NCBI GenBank assembly: GCA_018398585.1
Contig: JAGTTD010000001.1
Location: 20,787,750 to 20,851,749 of the forward strand
Length of the DNA stretch: 64,000 nucleotides
Direction: 5' to 3'
DNA from: Simmondsia chinensis
Lineage: Eukaryota; Streptophyta; Magnoliopsida; Caryophyllales; Simmondsiaceae
A model generated the notes under the pieces. That model had not been told where the DNA came from. It did no database searches and saw nothing but the letters and a program-made list of their open reading frames with translations. Of the stretch, positions 45,903 to 57,135 are shown one piece after another. A program made the position numbers and the translations under genes. Position 1 is the first letter of the stretch. Each line of letters starts with the position of its first letter.

Positions 45903-46562
45903 TCATACCCATATATATATAGCCGCAAGGGATATCCACTTATGCCTTTGCTTTAGATGGGATAATGTCATCCCACACAAATATTGCTCAATACATTGAT
46001 TTACCCCCTCAGTTTGTCCATCCGACTGAGGGTGATAAGTTGAACTCAGAGCTAAGGTGGTTCCAAACAATAGAAACAATTCTCGCCAAAGGTTTCTTGT
46101 AAATAACCAGTCCCTGTCTGAAACTATCGATTGGGGAAGACCATGTAACTCGTAAATATGATCCAAAAACAATCCAGCAAGCTTTTCTGCAGTAATTGGA
46201 TGATGGAGTGCAATGAAGTGTCCATACCGAGTAAAACGATCTATTACTACCCAAATGATTTCCCTGCCTTCAGACTTAGGTAGTGCTTCGATACAATCCA
46301 TACTGATATGGGTCCAAGAACCTTCAGGAATTGGTAAAGCTTGCAGCAACCCCTTATAAGGAGTGTGTTCCACCTTGATCTGTTGACAGGTCTCGCGTTG
46401 TTGTACAAATTCTTGCACATCCTTCTTCAACTCTGGCCAATGGAAGTATTGCTTGATTCTTAGATATGTTCCCTCCATTCCAAAGTGTCCACCCCATGGA
46501 GAATCATGAGAGGCTGCAATAATTTGCCTCCTCAACTCACTGCTTCTACCCACATAAATCAT
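45903..46562 (-). pseudogene. G3-I integrase zinc finger and catalytic core
   Basis: 219 codons. The zinc-binding end reads RETCQQIKVEH (first Cys lost to Arg; others read CETC), then HISMDCIEALPKSEG with the first Asp (residue about 93), IVSDRDWLFTRNLWREL with the second Asp, and YHPQSDGQTEGVNQCIEQYL with the catalytic Glu. The D,D,E triad is intact, but the protein ends IYIWV in an AT repeat that replaces about 20 or more codons of the usual domain. Confidence 0.9.
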
Positions 46563-47185
46563 GCCACTGATTCTGATTATTCCCTTACTAACAGTCGCAC
46601 CTGCATCTGAACCTGCAGATAGAGGCTAGGTGCAATGAGGAACAATGTGCAATTGAGCAAAATCAACTTGCTCATAGGACTTAATTACTTCAATCATCCA
46701 AAGGGGTATCACTTGAGTGACTGCAGCACACATAGCATCTTCTACGTCCTCTAATTAACCTTCGTCCACACGCCGAGAAAGTGCAGCAAGCACAATATTT
46801 TCTGCCCTTTTTCTGTATTCAATGGTATATTCCAGTCCTAACATCTTCATCAGCCCTTTCCTTTGAACTCTTGTGGAAATCCTTTGCTCTAACAAGTACT
46901 TGAGGCTCTGGTGATCAGTTTTGATCACAAACTGATGGCCACTTTTGAACAGCTAGAAGTATTACCATGTACTCTTTCTCATAGATGGAAAGCTTCTTGT
47001 TCTTAGGTCTTAATTCTTGGCTTAGATATGCCAAGGGTCTCCATTTTGTGAAACCACTGCCCTAATACCAAAACTGCTTACATCTTTCTCAAGGGTGAAA
47101 GGTTGGTTGAAATCAGACATTGCTAAGACCGGTACCTTATTCATAGCTCGCTTCAATAACACAAAGCCTCTCTAGCTGATTCATT
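46563..47185 (-). pseudogene. G3-I RNase H, broken
   Basis: Fragments in several frames: MPDFNQPF-like and KNRSLAYLS-like parts (47040-47150), LLAVQKW near 46950, ISTRVQRKGLMKMLGLEYTI (46820-46890) and a damaged ALSR motif. A small deletion after QKW removes the link to FVIKTDHQSLKYLL and shifts the frame. The same deletion is seen in units II and III. Confidence 0.8.
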
Positions 47186-48394
47186 CTAGTGAAAACTATC
47201 TTTCTTCAACAGATCTATCAAAGGCTTAGCAATTAAGCCATAACCACCAATGAATTTGCGATAATATCTTGTTAAACCTAAGAATCCCCTTAATTCCTTA
47301 AGTGATTTGGGCTCAGGCCAGCTCTCCATGGCGTGAACTTTACTGGCATCTATAGCAACTCCCTCAACAGAGATAATATGACCCAGATACTCAACATGAG
47401 TCTTTGCAAAAGCACATTTTGAGAGCTTAGCAAACAACTTGTGCTCTTTCATAGTCTTAAAAACTAGTCTCAAGTGCTCAAAGTGTTGCTGCAATGTAGA
47501 ACTGTAAACCAGTATGTCGTCAAAGAAAACAAGCACAAACTTCCTCAAATAGGCGTTGAACACCTTGTTCATCAAAGCTTGAAAAGTTGCTAGTGCATTG
47601 GACAATCCAAAAGGGACTACTACAAATTCAAAATGCCCCTGATGAGTCCTAAAGGCTGTCTTACAGATGTCGCGTTCTTGCTCTCTTATTTGATAATATC
47701 CTTGTCCAAGATCAAACTTGGAGAAGTAACATGCTCCATAGTGTTCATCAAGCAAATCGTCAGTAATAGGAATTGGAAACTTGTTCTTGACTGTAAGGGA
47801 GTTCAATTGGCGATAATCAAAATACATTCTTGATGTCCCGTCCTTCTTTTTCACCAAAATAGCTGGTGATGCAAAAGGACAATGACTATGCCTTACGAAC
47901 TGGGTCCTTAGCAACTCATCCACCTGCCTGTCTATCTCATCTTTCTGAGAATGAGGATATTTGTAGGGGCGTAGATTAACTGGATTAGATCCTTCTTTAA
48001 GTGGAATTGAGTGATCAAGTTCCCTTCTTGGAGGTAATTCTTCAAGTTGCTTAAACAAATCTTTGTACTGCTCTAGCAAAGCATCCAAAGGAGCCCCAAC
48101 ACCCTCGTAATAACTTACTGCAACAGAAGAAATTGAATAGAGTTGTCCAACCCAATGGTAATCACTCTTCTTGAGGATCTTTTGCAAACTTTTGCCTCTC
48201 ATAAATTGGAGCTGGCCCTGCTTTACTATGCCTTGCGACTTAATTTTTAGACCACCCTTCTCAAAGGATACTGCTAGTTGAGAGAAATCAAAGATTATTG
48301 GATTAAAAGACTTCATCCAATCAACCCCCATGACCATGTCGCAGCCTCCTAGTCTTAAGACTCTAAAATCATATTCAAATTTATGTCCCCGCAT
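47186..48394 (-). pseudogene. G3-I protease end and complete reverse transcriptase domain
   Basis: The longest intact frame of the window, 402 codons. Residues 1-26 (MRGHKFEYDF...GVDWMKSFNP) finish the protease region. Residues about 125-160 (DHSIPLKEGSNPVNLRPYKY) start RT. The palm has [32 protein letters not shown] (first Asp near residue 228) and [14 protein letters not shown] (FFDD near 290-293). [18 protein letters not shown] and [18 protein letters not shown] lead to RNase H. All catalytic residues remain, but the frame stops at KKDSFH and cannot give a full Pol. FDYRQ in place of VDYRQ is a family feature shared by all G3 units. Confidence 0.9.
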
Positions 48395-49002
48395 CTTCCA
48401 ACTGAAGTTCTTACACTTAGTGTCGCTGTAACTGCTAAGGAATTTGTCTTGATAATCTCTCGCCCCACAGCTCTCACCACCTTGGGGTCAATAAAACTCT
48501 GTGTACTCCCACTGTCAATGAGTATCAACAATTCTTGCTGTCCAAAGACTCCTTTAATTTGAATGGTGTTGTGAGAACCATTGCCTGTTAAAGCTTTCAT
48601 TGATATTTCAACTGAGTTTTCTTCATCAGTGTCATTATTCTTTTCTTCCTCCTGTGGCTCTGTATTATTAACCACGTCTTCATCCTCATCAGTTACTTCC
48701 CCAGTTACTGACATTATGTACTTAGGGTCACATTTGTGACCAAAGAAGTACTTTTGATTGCATTTGTAGCATAACTTCCGCGGCCTCTTGTCATTAAAGG
48801 TGCTAGTCTTACTGATAGATTGGGCAGATCTTATGGATGAAGAACCAGGATAGTTATTTTTCACCCTTGGAGCCTCAACATTTGTCATTACAGAACTCTC
48901 CACCTTCCTAGCTTTGGTGTATGCTTGAGTCAAGTTTTCAGGTTCAAAAGCTTTAACCAAACTCTTGATGCGTGGTTGGAGTCCACTCACAAAACTGGAC
49001 AC
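48355..49002 (-). pseudogene. G3-I gag C-terminus, zinc knuckle and protease
   Basis: 215 codons. Residues 1-35 (MSSFVSGLQPRIKSLVKAFE) are the end of the retrotransposon Gag domain. A chromovirus-type knuckle, CYKCNQKYFFGHKC, is at residues 78-91. An acidic stretch (DEDEDVV, EEEKNNDTDEEN) follows, then LLILIDSGSTQSFIDPKVV with the aspartic protease DSG near residue 163. It overlaps the next frame by 40 bp. Confidence 0.9.
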
Positions 49003-49860
49003 ATAAAATGCTTATGGAGCATCAGGATATGCAGAGAGCATTCTAGCTCGTAGTCCTTCAAAACGAGTCATATAGTCCTTGACTGAAGCAGCTTGAGCAA
49101 GCTTATTATAGTTGTCTACGACTTCACTCACAACTTCATCACCATACCTTGTACACGGCTCGTTCGAGAATGTAGTCCAAGTGAGGTTAGGCCTAGTGCG
49201 TAACAATCCATAATTCCCAGTCTCCATTTCGCCACGCAAATAGACTACAGCAAGCTCAACCTTCTCTAGATCATCAATATTGTAAAACTTGAAGCACCTT
49301 TCACATTTCCTCAACCATGATTGAGGTAGAGCACCATCAAATGGTTCCAAATCTACCCGAGGTTGCCTGAATGCATAATTTCTTACATTGGTAGCACTGT
49401 CACTCGTATCAGTAGCTGGTGGAGTGATATCTGGTGGCCTAGTTTGCTGACTAGATGGTTGCTGACTGGCTGGAAGAAGAATTCCTCCACCAGGTGGTTG
49501 TGTCTCACTTCGCCTCTGCCAACCAGAGATCTGTTGAGAGAATTACTGTGATTGATTCTCTAACTTCTGATCTAATTTCTGAAATTGATTGTCCAACTTC
49601 TGATCCAGCTTTTGCTCCATATCCTGCTGGAAGGTTCTAAGCGTGTTCTGCATCATTTGCAACATCTGATCCATCTGAATTCCTTGAACATTACCTCATT
49701 CAGCTCTAGCCACCGCAACTGCGTAAGTAGGAGCTCCTCCGGCTACACTATCTGTAGCAGCATTTGGCACATTGTTAGCTGCATTGGAGCGAGTATTAGG
49801 AGCCAGATCAGAACTTCTGTTGCTACCAGAATTGAACTGATCTAAATTCAGCTAATGTCG
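49003..49860 (-). pseudogene. G3-I gag N-terminal part
   Basis: 49012-49350 reads MEPFDGALPQSWLRKCERCF, VELAVVYLRGEMETGNYGLL, WTTFSNEPCTRYGD and VKDYMTRFEGLRARML, the Gag core of Ty3/gypsy elements. A TAA at 49012 (DAP, stop, AFYV) cuts it from the C-terminal part; the same stop exists in unit II at about 54078. Upstream to 49860 a Gln/Lys-rich coiled-coil-like segment (LDQKLDNQFQKLDQKLENQ) has stops near 49545 and 49695. Confidence 0.85.
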
Positions 49861-49926
49861 AACCAAAAACTACTAAAATCAATCGAATTGAAGTAATATT
49901 CGATCCGACCAAATGCTTAACTTAAG

Positions 49927-49938
49927 GCTCTGATACTA
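49927..49938 (-). other. G3-I primer-binding site
   Basis: The minus strand reads TAGTATCAGAGC two bases after the LTR end, one change from the standard iMet complement (TGGTATCAGAGC). The same variant is at 54994-55005 for unit II. Confidence 0.85.
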
Positions 49939-49940
49939 AT

Positions 49941-50323
49941 TGTTAAGTATCAAGATGAATCTTGATCTTAACCTAGGTGAGAGAGAGATAAGATGAGAGA
50001 AAGAAGGGAAGGAGATGAGGAAATAGAGAGAGTGTTAGATGAGAGAGAGAAAAATATCTGAAGATATTTCAATTTGATTATTCATGAATGAAACTTACAC
50101 CAACACTAGCTACTTATAGCTAATACTGGATTAAGGAACTAGTAATGAATCTAGACCACTCAACTCAATACAACCGACTTAACCAACTAAGATAGCCACC
50201 AATATTGACCAAAGATCCATCGCCATTGACTCAAACAACCGGGTAGCACAATTACAACTCACAACTACCAAACTACCCTTCCCGCCAAAACACTAAATTC
50301 AAATACATTTTCAGGACATGACA
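49941..50323 (-). repeat. G3 LTR2 (shared by units I and II)
   Basis: 383 bp, TGTTAAGTATCAAG to AGGACATGACA. TTCCCGCCAAAA lies at 50279-50290; on the element strand it reads TTTTGGCGGGAA. It has a primer site on its left side and a polypurine complement (ATACCCTCCCCTA) on its right. Confidence 0.95.
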
Positions 50324-51174
50324 ATACCCTCCCCTAAAACTCATTTTTGTCTCAAGAATGGAATGAAAGAAATTGGGACTTAATGAAACACCAGTTCTCC
50401 CACGAAGCTTGTTCTGGACCCAGATTGGTCCATTGGATCAAAACTTGCTTAACATCCACTCCTTGATGCTGCGCTACTCTGCTATCCAGAATCACCTTAG
50501 GTTCTAGCAATAGTTGACCTCTGATTTCAGCTTGTAAGATAGCTGTTGCACCTTGATCTTTACCTGCTACTCCCTTAGCTTTATCTGCTACCTTTTTCTT
50601 AAGCAAAGAAATATGGAAAACAGGATGGAGCAAACAATCAGGTGGGAGCTCCAACCTGTAAGCCACCTTACCAATTCTTTCTATGATCTTGTAAGGACCA
50701 TAAAATCGAGCTGACAACTTAATGTTCTTCCGTATAGCCACAGAGCTTTGTCTGTAAGGCTGCAATTTAAGATAAACCAAGTCTCCAACATTGAAGCTTT
50801 GATTAATTATCTTCCTATCAGCATAGAATTTCATTCTGGCTTGGGCTAACTGCAAACTGTCCCTGAGTAGCCAAGCTAGCTGAGCTCTTTGACGAAGTAA
50901 GTAATTGACTCCTTGCAAATGAGAGATTACTCCTTGATTGAGCAAGGGAGAAGGAGGCTTTTATATAAATATATATATATATATATATATCCGCAAGAAA
51001 TATCCGCTTATGCCATTGCGTTGGATGGGAGAATGTCATCCCACGCAAACACTGCTCAATACATTGATTTACCCTCTCAATTTGTCCATCTGACTGAGGG
51101 TGATAAGATGAACTCAGAGTTAAGGTGGTTCCATGCGACAGAAATAATTCTTGCCAAAAGTTGCTTGTAAACAA
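50324..51174 (-). pseudogene. G3-II integrase core end, C-terminus and chromodomain
   Basis: 50352-50945 (197 codons) is one open frame: [74 protein letters not shown] and VLIQWTNLGPEQASWENW (chromodomain). 50818-51174 carries FTSNFWQELF, SSYHPQSDGQIERVNQCIEQ (Glu of the triad) and ends in poly-Tyr/Ile from an AT repeat. The two frames meet at that repeat. Confidence 0.9.
50969..50990. repeat. (AT)n microsatellite in G3-II integrase
   Basis: About 22 bp of AT. The homologous site has about 11 bp in unit I (45911-45921) and 39 bp in unit III (56041-56079). It replaces the WYNT...ALYGY part of integrase in all three. Confidence 0.95.
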
Positions 51175-52300
51175 CCTGTCGCTGTCTGAAACTATCGTTT
51201 GGGGAAGACCATGTAGCTTTTAAATATGATCCAAAAACAATCTAGCAAGCTTTTCTGCAGCAATTGGATGATGGAGTGCAATGAATTGTCCATACCGAGT
51301 AAAACGATCTATTACTACCGAAATGATTTGCCTGCCTTCAGACTTAGGTAGTCCTTCGATAAAATCCATACTGATATGGGTCCAAGAACCTTCGAGAACT
51401 GGTAAAGGTTGTAGCAACCCCTTATAAGGAGTGTGTTCCACCTTGATCTGTTGACAGGTCTCGCATTGTTTCACAAATTCTTGCACCTCCTTCTTCAACC
51501 CTGGCCAATGGAAGTATTGCTTGATTCTTTGATATGTTCCCTCCATTCCAAAGTGTCCACCCCATGGAGAATCAAGAGAGGCTGCAATAATTTGCCTCCT
51601 CAACTCACTGCTTCTACCCACATAAATCCTGCCACTGATTCTAATTATCCCCTTACTTACAGTCACACCTGCATCTGAGCTTGTAGACAGAGGCTGGATG
51701 CAATGAGGAATAATGTGCGATTGAGCGAAAATATCTTGCTCATAGGACTTAATTACTTCAGTCATCCAGAGGGGTATCAGTTGAGTGACAGAAGCACACA
51801 TAGCATCTTCTATGTCTTTTAATTCCCCTTCGTCCACACTCCTAGAAAGAGCATCAGCCACAATATTTTCTGCCCCTTTGCTGTATTCGATGGTATATTC
51901 CAATCCTAACTACTTCATCAGCCCTTTCCTTTGAACTCTTATGGAAATCCTTTGCTCTAACAAGTACTCGAGGCTCTGGAGATCAGTTTTGATCACAAAC
52001 TGATTGCCACTTTTGAACAACCAGAAGTATTGCCGTGTACTCTTTCTCATAGTTTGACAGCTTCTGGTTCTTAGGTCCTAATGCTTGGCTTCGATATGCC
52101 AAGGGTCTCCCATTTTGTGAAACCACTGCCCCAATACCAAAACAACTTGCATCTGTCACAAGGGTGAAATTTGGTTGAAATCAGGCATTGCTAAGACCAG
52201 TACCTTATTCATAGCTTGCTTCAATAACACAAAAGCCTCTCTAGCTGATTCATTCCAGTTAAAACTGCCTTTCTTCAACAGATCTATCAAAGGCTTAGCA
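51175..52300 (-). pseudogene. G3-II integrase N-terminus and RNase H
   Basis: 51220-51903 (227 codons) reads MEYTIEYSKGAENIVADALS, the linker MTEVIKSYEQDIFAQSHI, then GGHFGMEGTYQRIKQYFHWP, zinc-finger end CETCQQIKVEH and HISMDFIEGLPKSEG with the first catalytic Asp. It stops at LFLDHI before the VSDSD block; here the second motif reads SDSD. Rightward, RNase H has the same deletion after QKW as unit I (about 52010-52030) and several stops. Confidence 0.88.
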
Positions 52301-53385
52301 ATTTAGCCATAACCACCAATGAATTTACGATAATATCCTGTTAAACCCAAGAATCCCCTTAATTCCTTAAGTGATTTGGGCTCAGGCCAGCTCTCAATGG
52401 CTTGAACTTTACTGGCATCTGTAGCAACTCCCTCAACAGAGATAATATGACCCAGATACTCAACATGAGTCTTGGCAAAAGCACATTTCGAGAGCTTGGC
52501 AGACAACTTGTGTTTTATCATAGTCTTAAAAACTAGTCACAAGTGCTCAAAGTGTTGCTGCAATGTAGGACTGTAAACTAGTATGTCGTCAAAGAAAACA
52601 AGGACAAACTTCCTCAAATAGGCCTTGAACAACTTGTTCATCAAAGCTTAAAAAGTTGCCGGTGCATTGGACAACCCAAAAGGGACTACTAGGAATTCAA
52701 AATGCCCTTGATGAGTCCTAAAGGCTGTCTTACGGATATCGCGTTCTTGCTCTCTTATTTGATAAAATCGTTCTCCAAGATCAAACTTGGAGAAGTAACA
52801 TGCTCCATAGTGTTCATCAAGCAAATCGCCAGTAATAGGAATTGGAAACTCGTCCTTGACTGTAAGGGAGTTCAATTGGCGATAATCAAAACACATTCTT
52901 GATGTCCTGTCCTTCTTTTTCACCAAAATCGCCGATGATGCAAAAGGACTGTGACTATGCCTTACGAACTTGGTCCTTAGCAACTCATCCATTTGCCTGT
53001 CTATCTCATCTTTCTGAGAATGAGGATATTTGTAGGGGCGTAGATTAACCTAATTAGATCCTTCTTTAAGTGGAATTGAGTGATCAAGTTCCCTTCTTGG
53101 TGGTAATTCTTCAAGTTGCTTAAACAAATCTTTGTACTGCTCTAGCAAAGCATCCAAAGGAGCCCCAACACCCTCGTAATGAGCTCCGGCAACATAAGAA
53201 ATTGAATAGAGTTGTCCAACCCAATGGTAATCACTCTTCTTGAGGATCTTTTGCAAACTTTTGCCTCTCATAAATTGGAGCTGGCCCTGCTCAACTATGC
53301 CTTGCGACTTAATTTTCAGACCATCCTTCTCAAAGGATATTGCTAGTTGAGAGAAATCAAAGAGTATTGGATTAAAAGACTTCAT
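52301..53385 (-). pseudogene. G3-II reverse transcriptase
   Basis: Three open parts, 53050-53385 (connector, LLEQYKDLFKQLEELPPRRE), 52648-52992 (LVKKKDRTSRMCFDYRQLNS, YFSKFDLGERFYQI with the first Asp, VVPFGLSNAPATF) and 52303-52521 ([38 protein letters not shown]). The FFDDILVYS box lies between the last two (about 52580-52600) across a stop and a frame break. More decayed than unit I. Confidence 0.88.
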
Positions 53386-53423
53386 TCAATCAACCCCCAT
53401 GACCATGTCGCAGCCTCCTAGTC

Positions 53424-54068
53424 TCAAGACTCTAAAATCATATTCAAATTTATGTCCCTGTATCTTCCAACTGAAGTTCTTACACTTAGTGTCACTGTAA
53501 TCGCTAAGGAATTTGTCTTGATAATCTCTTGCCCCACAGCTCTCACCACCTTGGGGTCAATAAAACTCTGTGTACTCCCACTGTCAATGAGTATCAACGA
53601 TTCTTGCTGTCCAGAGACTCTTTTAATTCGAATGGTGTTGTGAGAACCATTGCCTGTTAAAGCTTTCGTTGAGATTTCAACTGAGTTTTCTTCATCAGTG
53701 TCATTATTCTCTTCTTCCTCCTGTGGCTCGTTATTATCAACCACGTCTTCGTCCTCATCAGTTACTTCCCCAGTTACTGACATTAAGTACTTAGGGTCAC
53801 ATTTGTGACTAAAGAAGTACTTTTGACTGCATTTGTAGCATAACTTCCGCGGCCTCTTGTCATTAAAGGTTCTAGTCTTACTGATAGATTGGGTACTTAT
53901 GGATGAAGAACCAGGATAGTTATTTTTCACCCTTGGAGCCTCAACATTTGTCGTTATAGAACTCTCCACCTTCCTAGCTTTGGTGTATGCTTGAGTCAAG
54001 TTTTCATGTTCAAAAGCTTTAACCAAACTCTTGATGCGTGGTTGGAGTCCATTCACGAAACTGGACAC
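53424..54068 (-). pseudogene. G3-II gag C-terminus, zinc knuckle and protease
   Basis: 214 codons, nearly identical to unit I. Knuckle CYKCSQKYFFSHKC; the Gly before His is changed to Ser. Protease SLILIDSGSTQSFIDPKVV keeps DSG. Acidic linker present. Confidence 0.9.
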
Positions 54069-54925
54069 ATAAAATGCTTATGGAGCATCAGGATATGCAG
54101 AGAGCATTCTAGCTCACAGTCCTTCAAAACGAGTCATATAGTCCTTGATAGAAGCAGCTTGAACAAGCTTATTATAGTTGTCTACGACTTCACTCACAAC
54201 TTCATCACCATACCTTGTACAGAGCTCGTTCGAGAATGTAGTCCAAGTGAGGTTAGGCTTAGTGTGTAACAATCCATAATTCCCAGTCTCCATTTCGCCA
54301 CGCAAATAGACTACAGCAAGCTCAACCTTCTCTTGATCATCAATATTGTAAAACTTGAAGTACCTTTCACATTTCCTCAACCATGATTGAGGTAGAGCAC
54401 CATCAAATGGTTCAAAATCTACCCAAGATTGCCTGAATGCATAATTTCTTACATTAGTAGCACTGTCACCCGTATCAGTAGCTGGAGGAGTGATATCTAG
54501 TGGCCTAATTTGCTGACTAGATGGTTGCTGACTGGCTGGAAGAAGAATTCTTCCACCAGGTGGTTGTGTCTCACTTCGCCTCTGCCAACCAGAGATCTGT
54601 TGAGAGAATTACTGTGATTGATTCTCTAACTTCTGATCTAATTTCTGATATTGATTGTCCAACTTCTGATCCAGCTTTTGCTCCATATCCTGCTGGAAGG
54701 TTCTAAGCGTGTTCTGCATCATTTGCAACATCTAATCCATCTGAATTCCTTGAACATTACCTCATTCAGCTCTAGCCACCGCAGCTGCGTAAGTAGGAGC
54801 TCCTCCTGCTACACTATCTTTAGCAGCATTTGGCACATTGTTAGCTGCATTAGAGCGAGTATTAGGAGCCAGATCAGAACTTCCGTTCCTAGCCAGAATT
54901 GAACTGATCTAAATTCAGCTAATGT
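54069..54925 (-). pseudogene. G3-II gag N-terminal part
   Basis: 54114-54380 reads MRKCERYFKFYNIDDQEKVE, YLRGEMETGNYGLLHTKPNL and SIKDYMTRFEGL. The TAA between DAP and AFYV (near 54078) is the same as in unit I. The coiled-coil-like N-terminal segment follows to about 54900 with stops in the same places as unit I plus one more near 54733. Confidence 0.82.
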
Positions 54926-54993
54926 CAAACCAAAAACTGCTCAAATCAATCGAATTGAAGTAATATTCAATCCGATCAAATGCTTAGCTCAAG

Positions 54994-55005
54994 GCTCTGA
55001 TACTA
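54994..55005 (-). other. G3-II primer-binding site
   Basis: Complement reads TAGTATCAGAGC, two bases from LTR3. Same one-base variant as unit I. Confidence 0.85.
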
Positions 55006-55007
55006 AT

Positions 55008-55390
55008 TGTTAAGTATCAAGATGAATCTTGATCTTAACCTAGGTGAGAGAGAGATAAGATGAGAGAAAGAAGGGAAGGAGATGAGGAAATAGAGAGAGA
55101 GTTAGATGAGAGAGAGAAAAATATCTGAAGATATTTCAATTTGATAATTCATGAATGAAACTTACACCAACACTAGCTACTTATAGCTAATACGAGATTA
55201 AGGAACTAGTAATGAATCTAGACCACTCAACTCAATACAGCCGACTTAACCAACTAAGACAGCCACCAATATTGACCAAAGATCCATCGCCATTGACTTA
55301 AACAACAGGGAAGCACAATTACAACTCCCAACAACCAAACCACCCTTCCCGCCAAAACACTAAATTCAAATACATTTTCAGGACATGACA
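55008..55390 (-). repeat. G3 LTR3 (shared by units II and III)
   Basis: 383 bp and very close to LTR2. TTCCCGCCAAAA at 55346-55357. Followed by ATACCCTCCCCTA, the polypurine complement of unit III. Confidence 0.95.
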
Positions 55391-56035
55391 ATACCCTCCC
55401 CTAAAACTCATTCTTTTCTCAAGAATGGAATGAAGGAAATTGGGACTTAATGAAACACCAGTTCTCCCACGAAGCTTGTTCTGGACCCATATTGGTCCAT
55501 TGGATCAAAACTTGCTTAACATCCACTCCTTGATGCTGCGCTACTCTGCTATCCAGAATCACCTTAGGTTCTAGCAATAGTTGCCCTCTGATTTCAGCTT
55601 GTAAGATAGCTGCTGCACCTTGATCTTTACCTGCTACTCCCTTAGCTTTATCTGCTACCTTTTTCTTAAGCAAAGAAATATGGAAAACGGGATGGAGCAA
55701 ACAATCTAGTGGGAGCTCCAACCTGTAAGCCACCTTACCAATTCTTTCAATGATCTTGTAAGGACCATAAAATCGAGCTGACAACTTAATGTTCTTGCGT
55801 ATAGCCACAGAGCTTCGTCGGTAAGGCTGCAATTTAGGATAAACCAAGTCTCCAACATTGAAGCTTCGATTAATTCTGATCCTATCAGCATCGAATTTCA
55901 TTCTGGCTTGGGCTACCTGCAAACTGTCCCTGAGTTGCCAAGCTGGCTGAGCTCTTTGATGAAGTAAGTCATTGACTCCTCGCACATGAGAGATTACTCC
56001 TTGATTGAGCAAGGGAGAAGGAGGCTTTTATATAA

Positions 56036-56083
<48 letters not shown>

Positions 56084-56287
56084 AAGAAATATCCACTTAT
56101 GCCATTGCTTTGGATGGGAGAATGTCATCCCACGCAAATACTGCTCAATACATTGATTTACCCTCTTAGTTTTTCCATCTGACTGAGGGTGATAAGATGA
56201 ACTCAGAGTTAAGGTGGTTCCAAGCAATAGAAATAATTCTCGCCAAAAGTTGCTTGTAAACAACCTGTCCCTGTCTGAAACTATCAT
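55391..56287 (-). pseudogene. G3-III integrase core end, C-terminus and chromodomain
   Basis: 55419-56012 (197 codons) matches unit II: SFNVGDLVYPKLQPYRRSSV, KIIERIGKVAYRLELPLDC and VLIQWTNMGPEQASWENW. 55994-56287 reads MIVSDRDRLFTSNFWRELFL with the second catalytic Asp and SSYHPQSDGKTKRVNQCIEQ, where the catalytic Glu has become Lys. It runs into the longest AT repeat of the three units. Confidence 0.9.
56041..56079. repeat. (TA)n microsatellite in G3-III integrase
   Basis: 39 bp of perfect TA repeat, the most expanded of the three homologous sites. Confidence 0.95.
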
Positions 56288-57135
56288 TTGGGGAAGACCA
56301 TGTAGCTTTTAACTATGATCCAAAAACAATCTAGCAAGCTTTTCTGCAGTAATTGGATGATGGAGTGCAATGAATTTTCCATACCGAGTAAAACAATCTA
56401 TTACTACCGAAATGATTTCCCTGCCTGCAGACTTAGGTAGTCCTTCGAAAAAATCCACACTGATATGGGTCCAAGAACCTTCAAGAATTGGTAAAGGTTG
56501 TAGCAACCCCTTATAAGGAGTGTGTTCCACCTTGATCTGTTGACAGGTCTCGCATTGTTTCACAAATTCTTGTACCTCCTTCTTCAACCCTGGCCAATGG
56601 AAGTATTGCTTGATTCTTTGATATGTTCCCTCCATTCCAAAGTGTCAACCCCATGGAGAATCAAGAGAGGCTGCAATAATTTGCCTCCTCAACTCACTGC
56701 TTCTACCCACATAAATCCTGCCACTGATTCTGATTATCCCCTTACGAACAGTCACACCTGCATCTGACCTTGCAGACAGAGGCTGGATGCAATGTGGAAT
56801 AATGTGCGATTGAGAAAAACCATCTTGCTCATAGGACTTAATTACTTCAGTCATCCAGAGGGGTATAAGTTGAGTGACTGCAGCACACATAGCATCTTCT
56901 ATGTCCTTTAATTCCCCTTCGTCCACACTCCAAGAAAGAGCATCAGCCACAATCTTTTCTGCCCCTTTTCCGTATTTGATGGTATATTCCAATCCTAACT
57001 ACTTCATCAGCCCTTTCCTTTGAACTCTTGTGGAAATCCTTTGCTCTAACAAGTACTTGAGGCTCTGGAGATAAGTTTTGATCACAAACTGATGGCCACT
57101 TTTGAACAGCTAGAAGTATTGCCATGTACCCTTTC
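56288..57135 (-). pseudogene. G3-III integrase N-terminus and RNase H end
   Basis: 56309-56635 holds MEGTYQRIKQYFHWPGLKKE, CETCQQIKVEH and HISVDFFEGLPKSAG with the first Asp. 56645-56992 holds MEYTIKYGKGAEKIVADALS and the linker. The QKW deletion seen in units I and II recurs near 57095-57110. Confidence 0.87.

Noticed and set aside
49363..49845. Plus-strand frames in G3 gag, repeated at 54521-54902
   Set aside because: Antisense shadows of the gag coiled-coil segment; repeated only because the units are duplicated.
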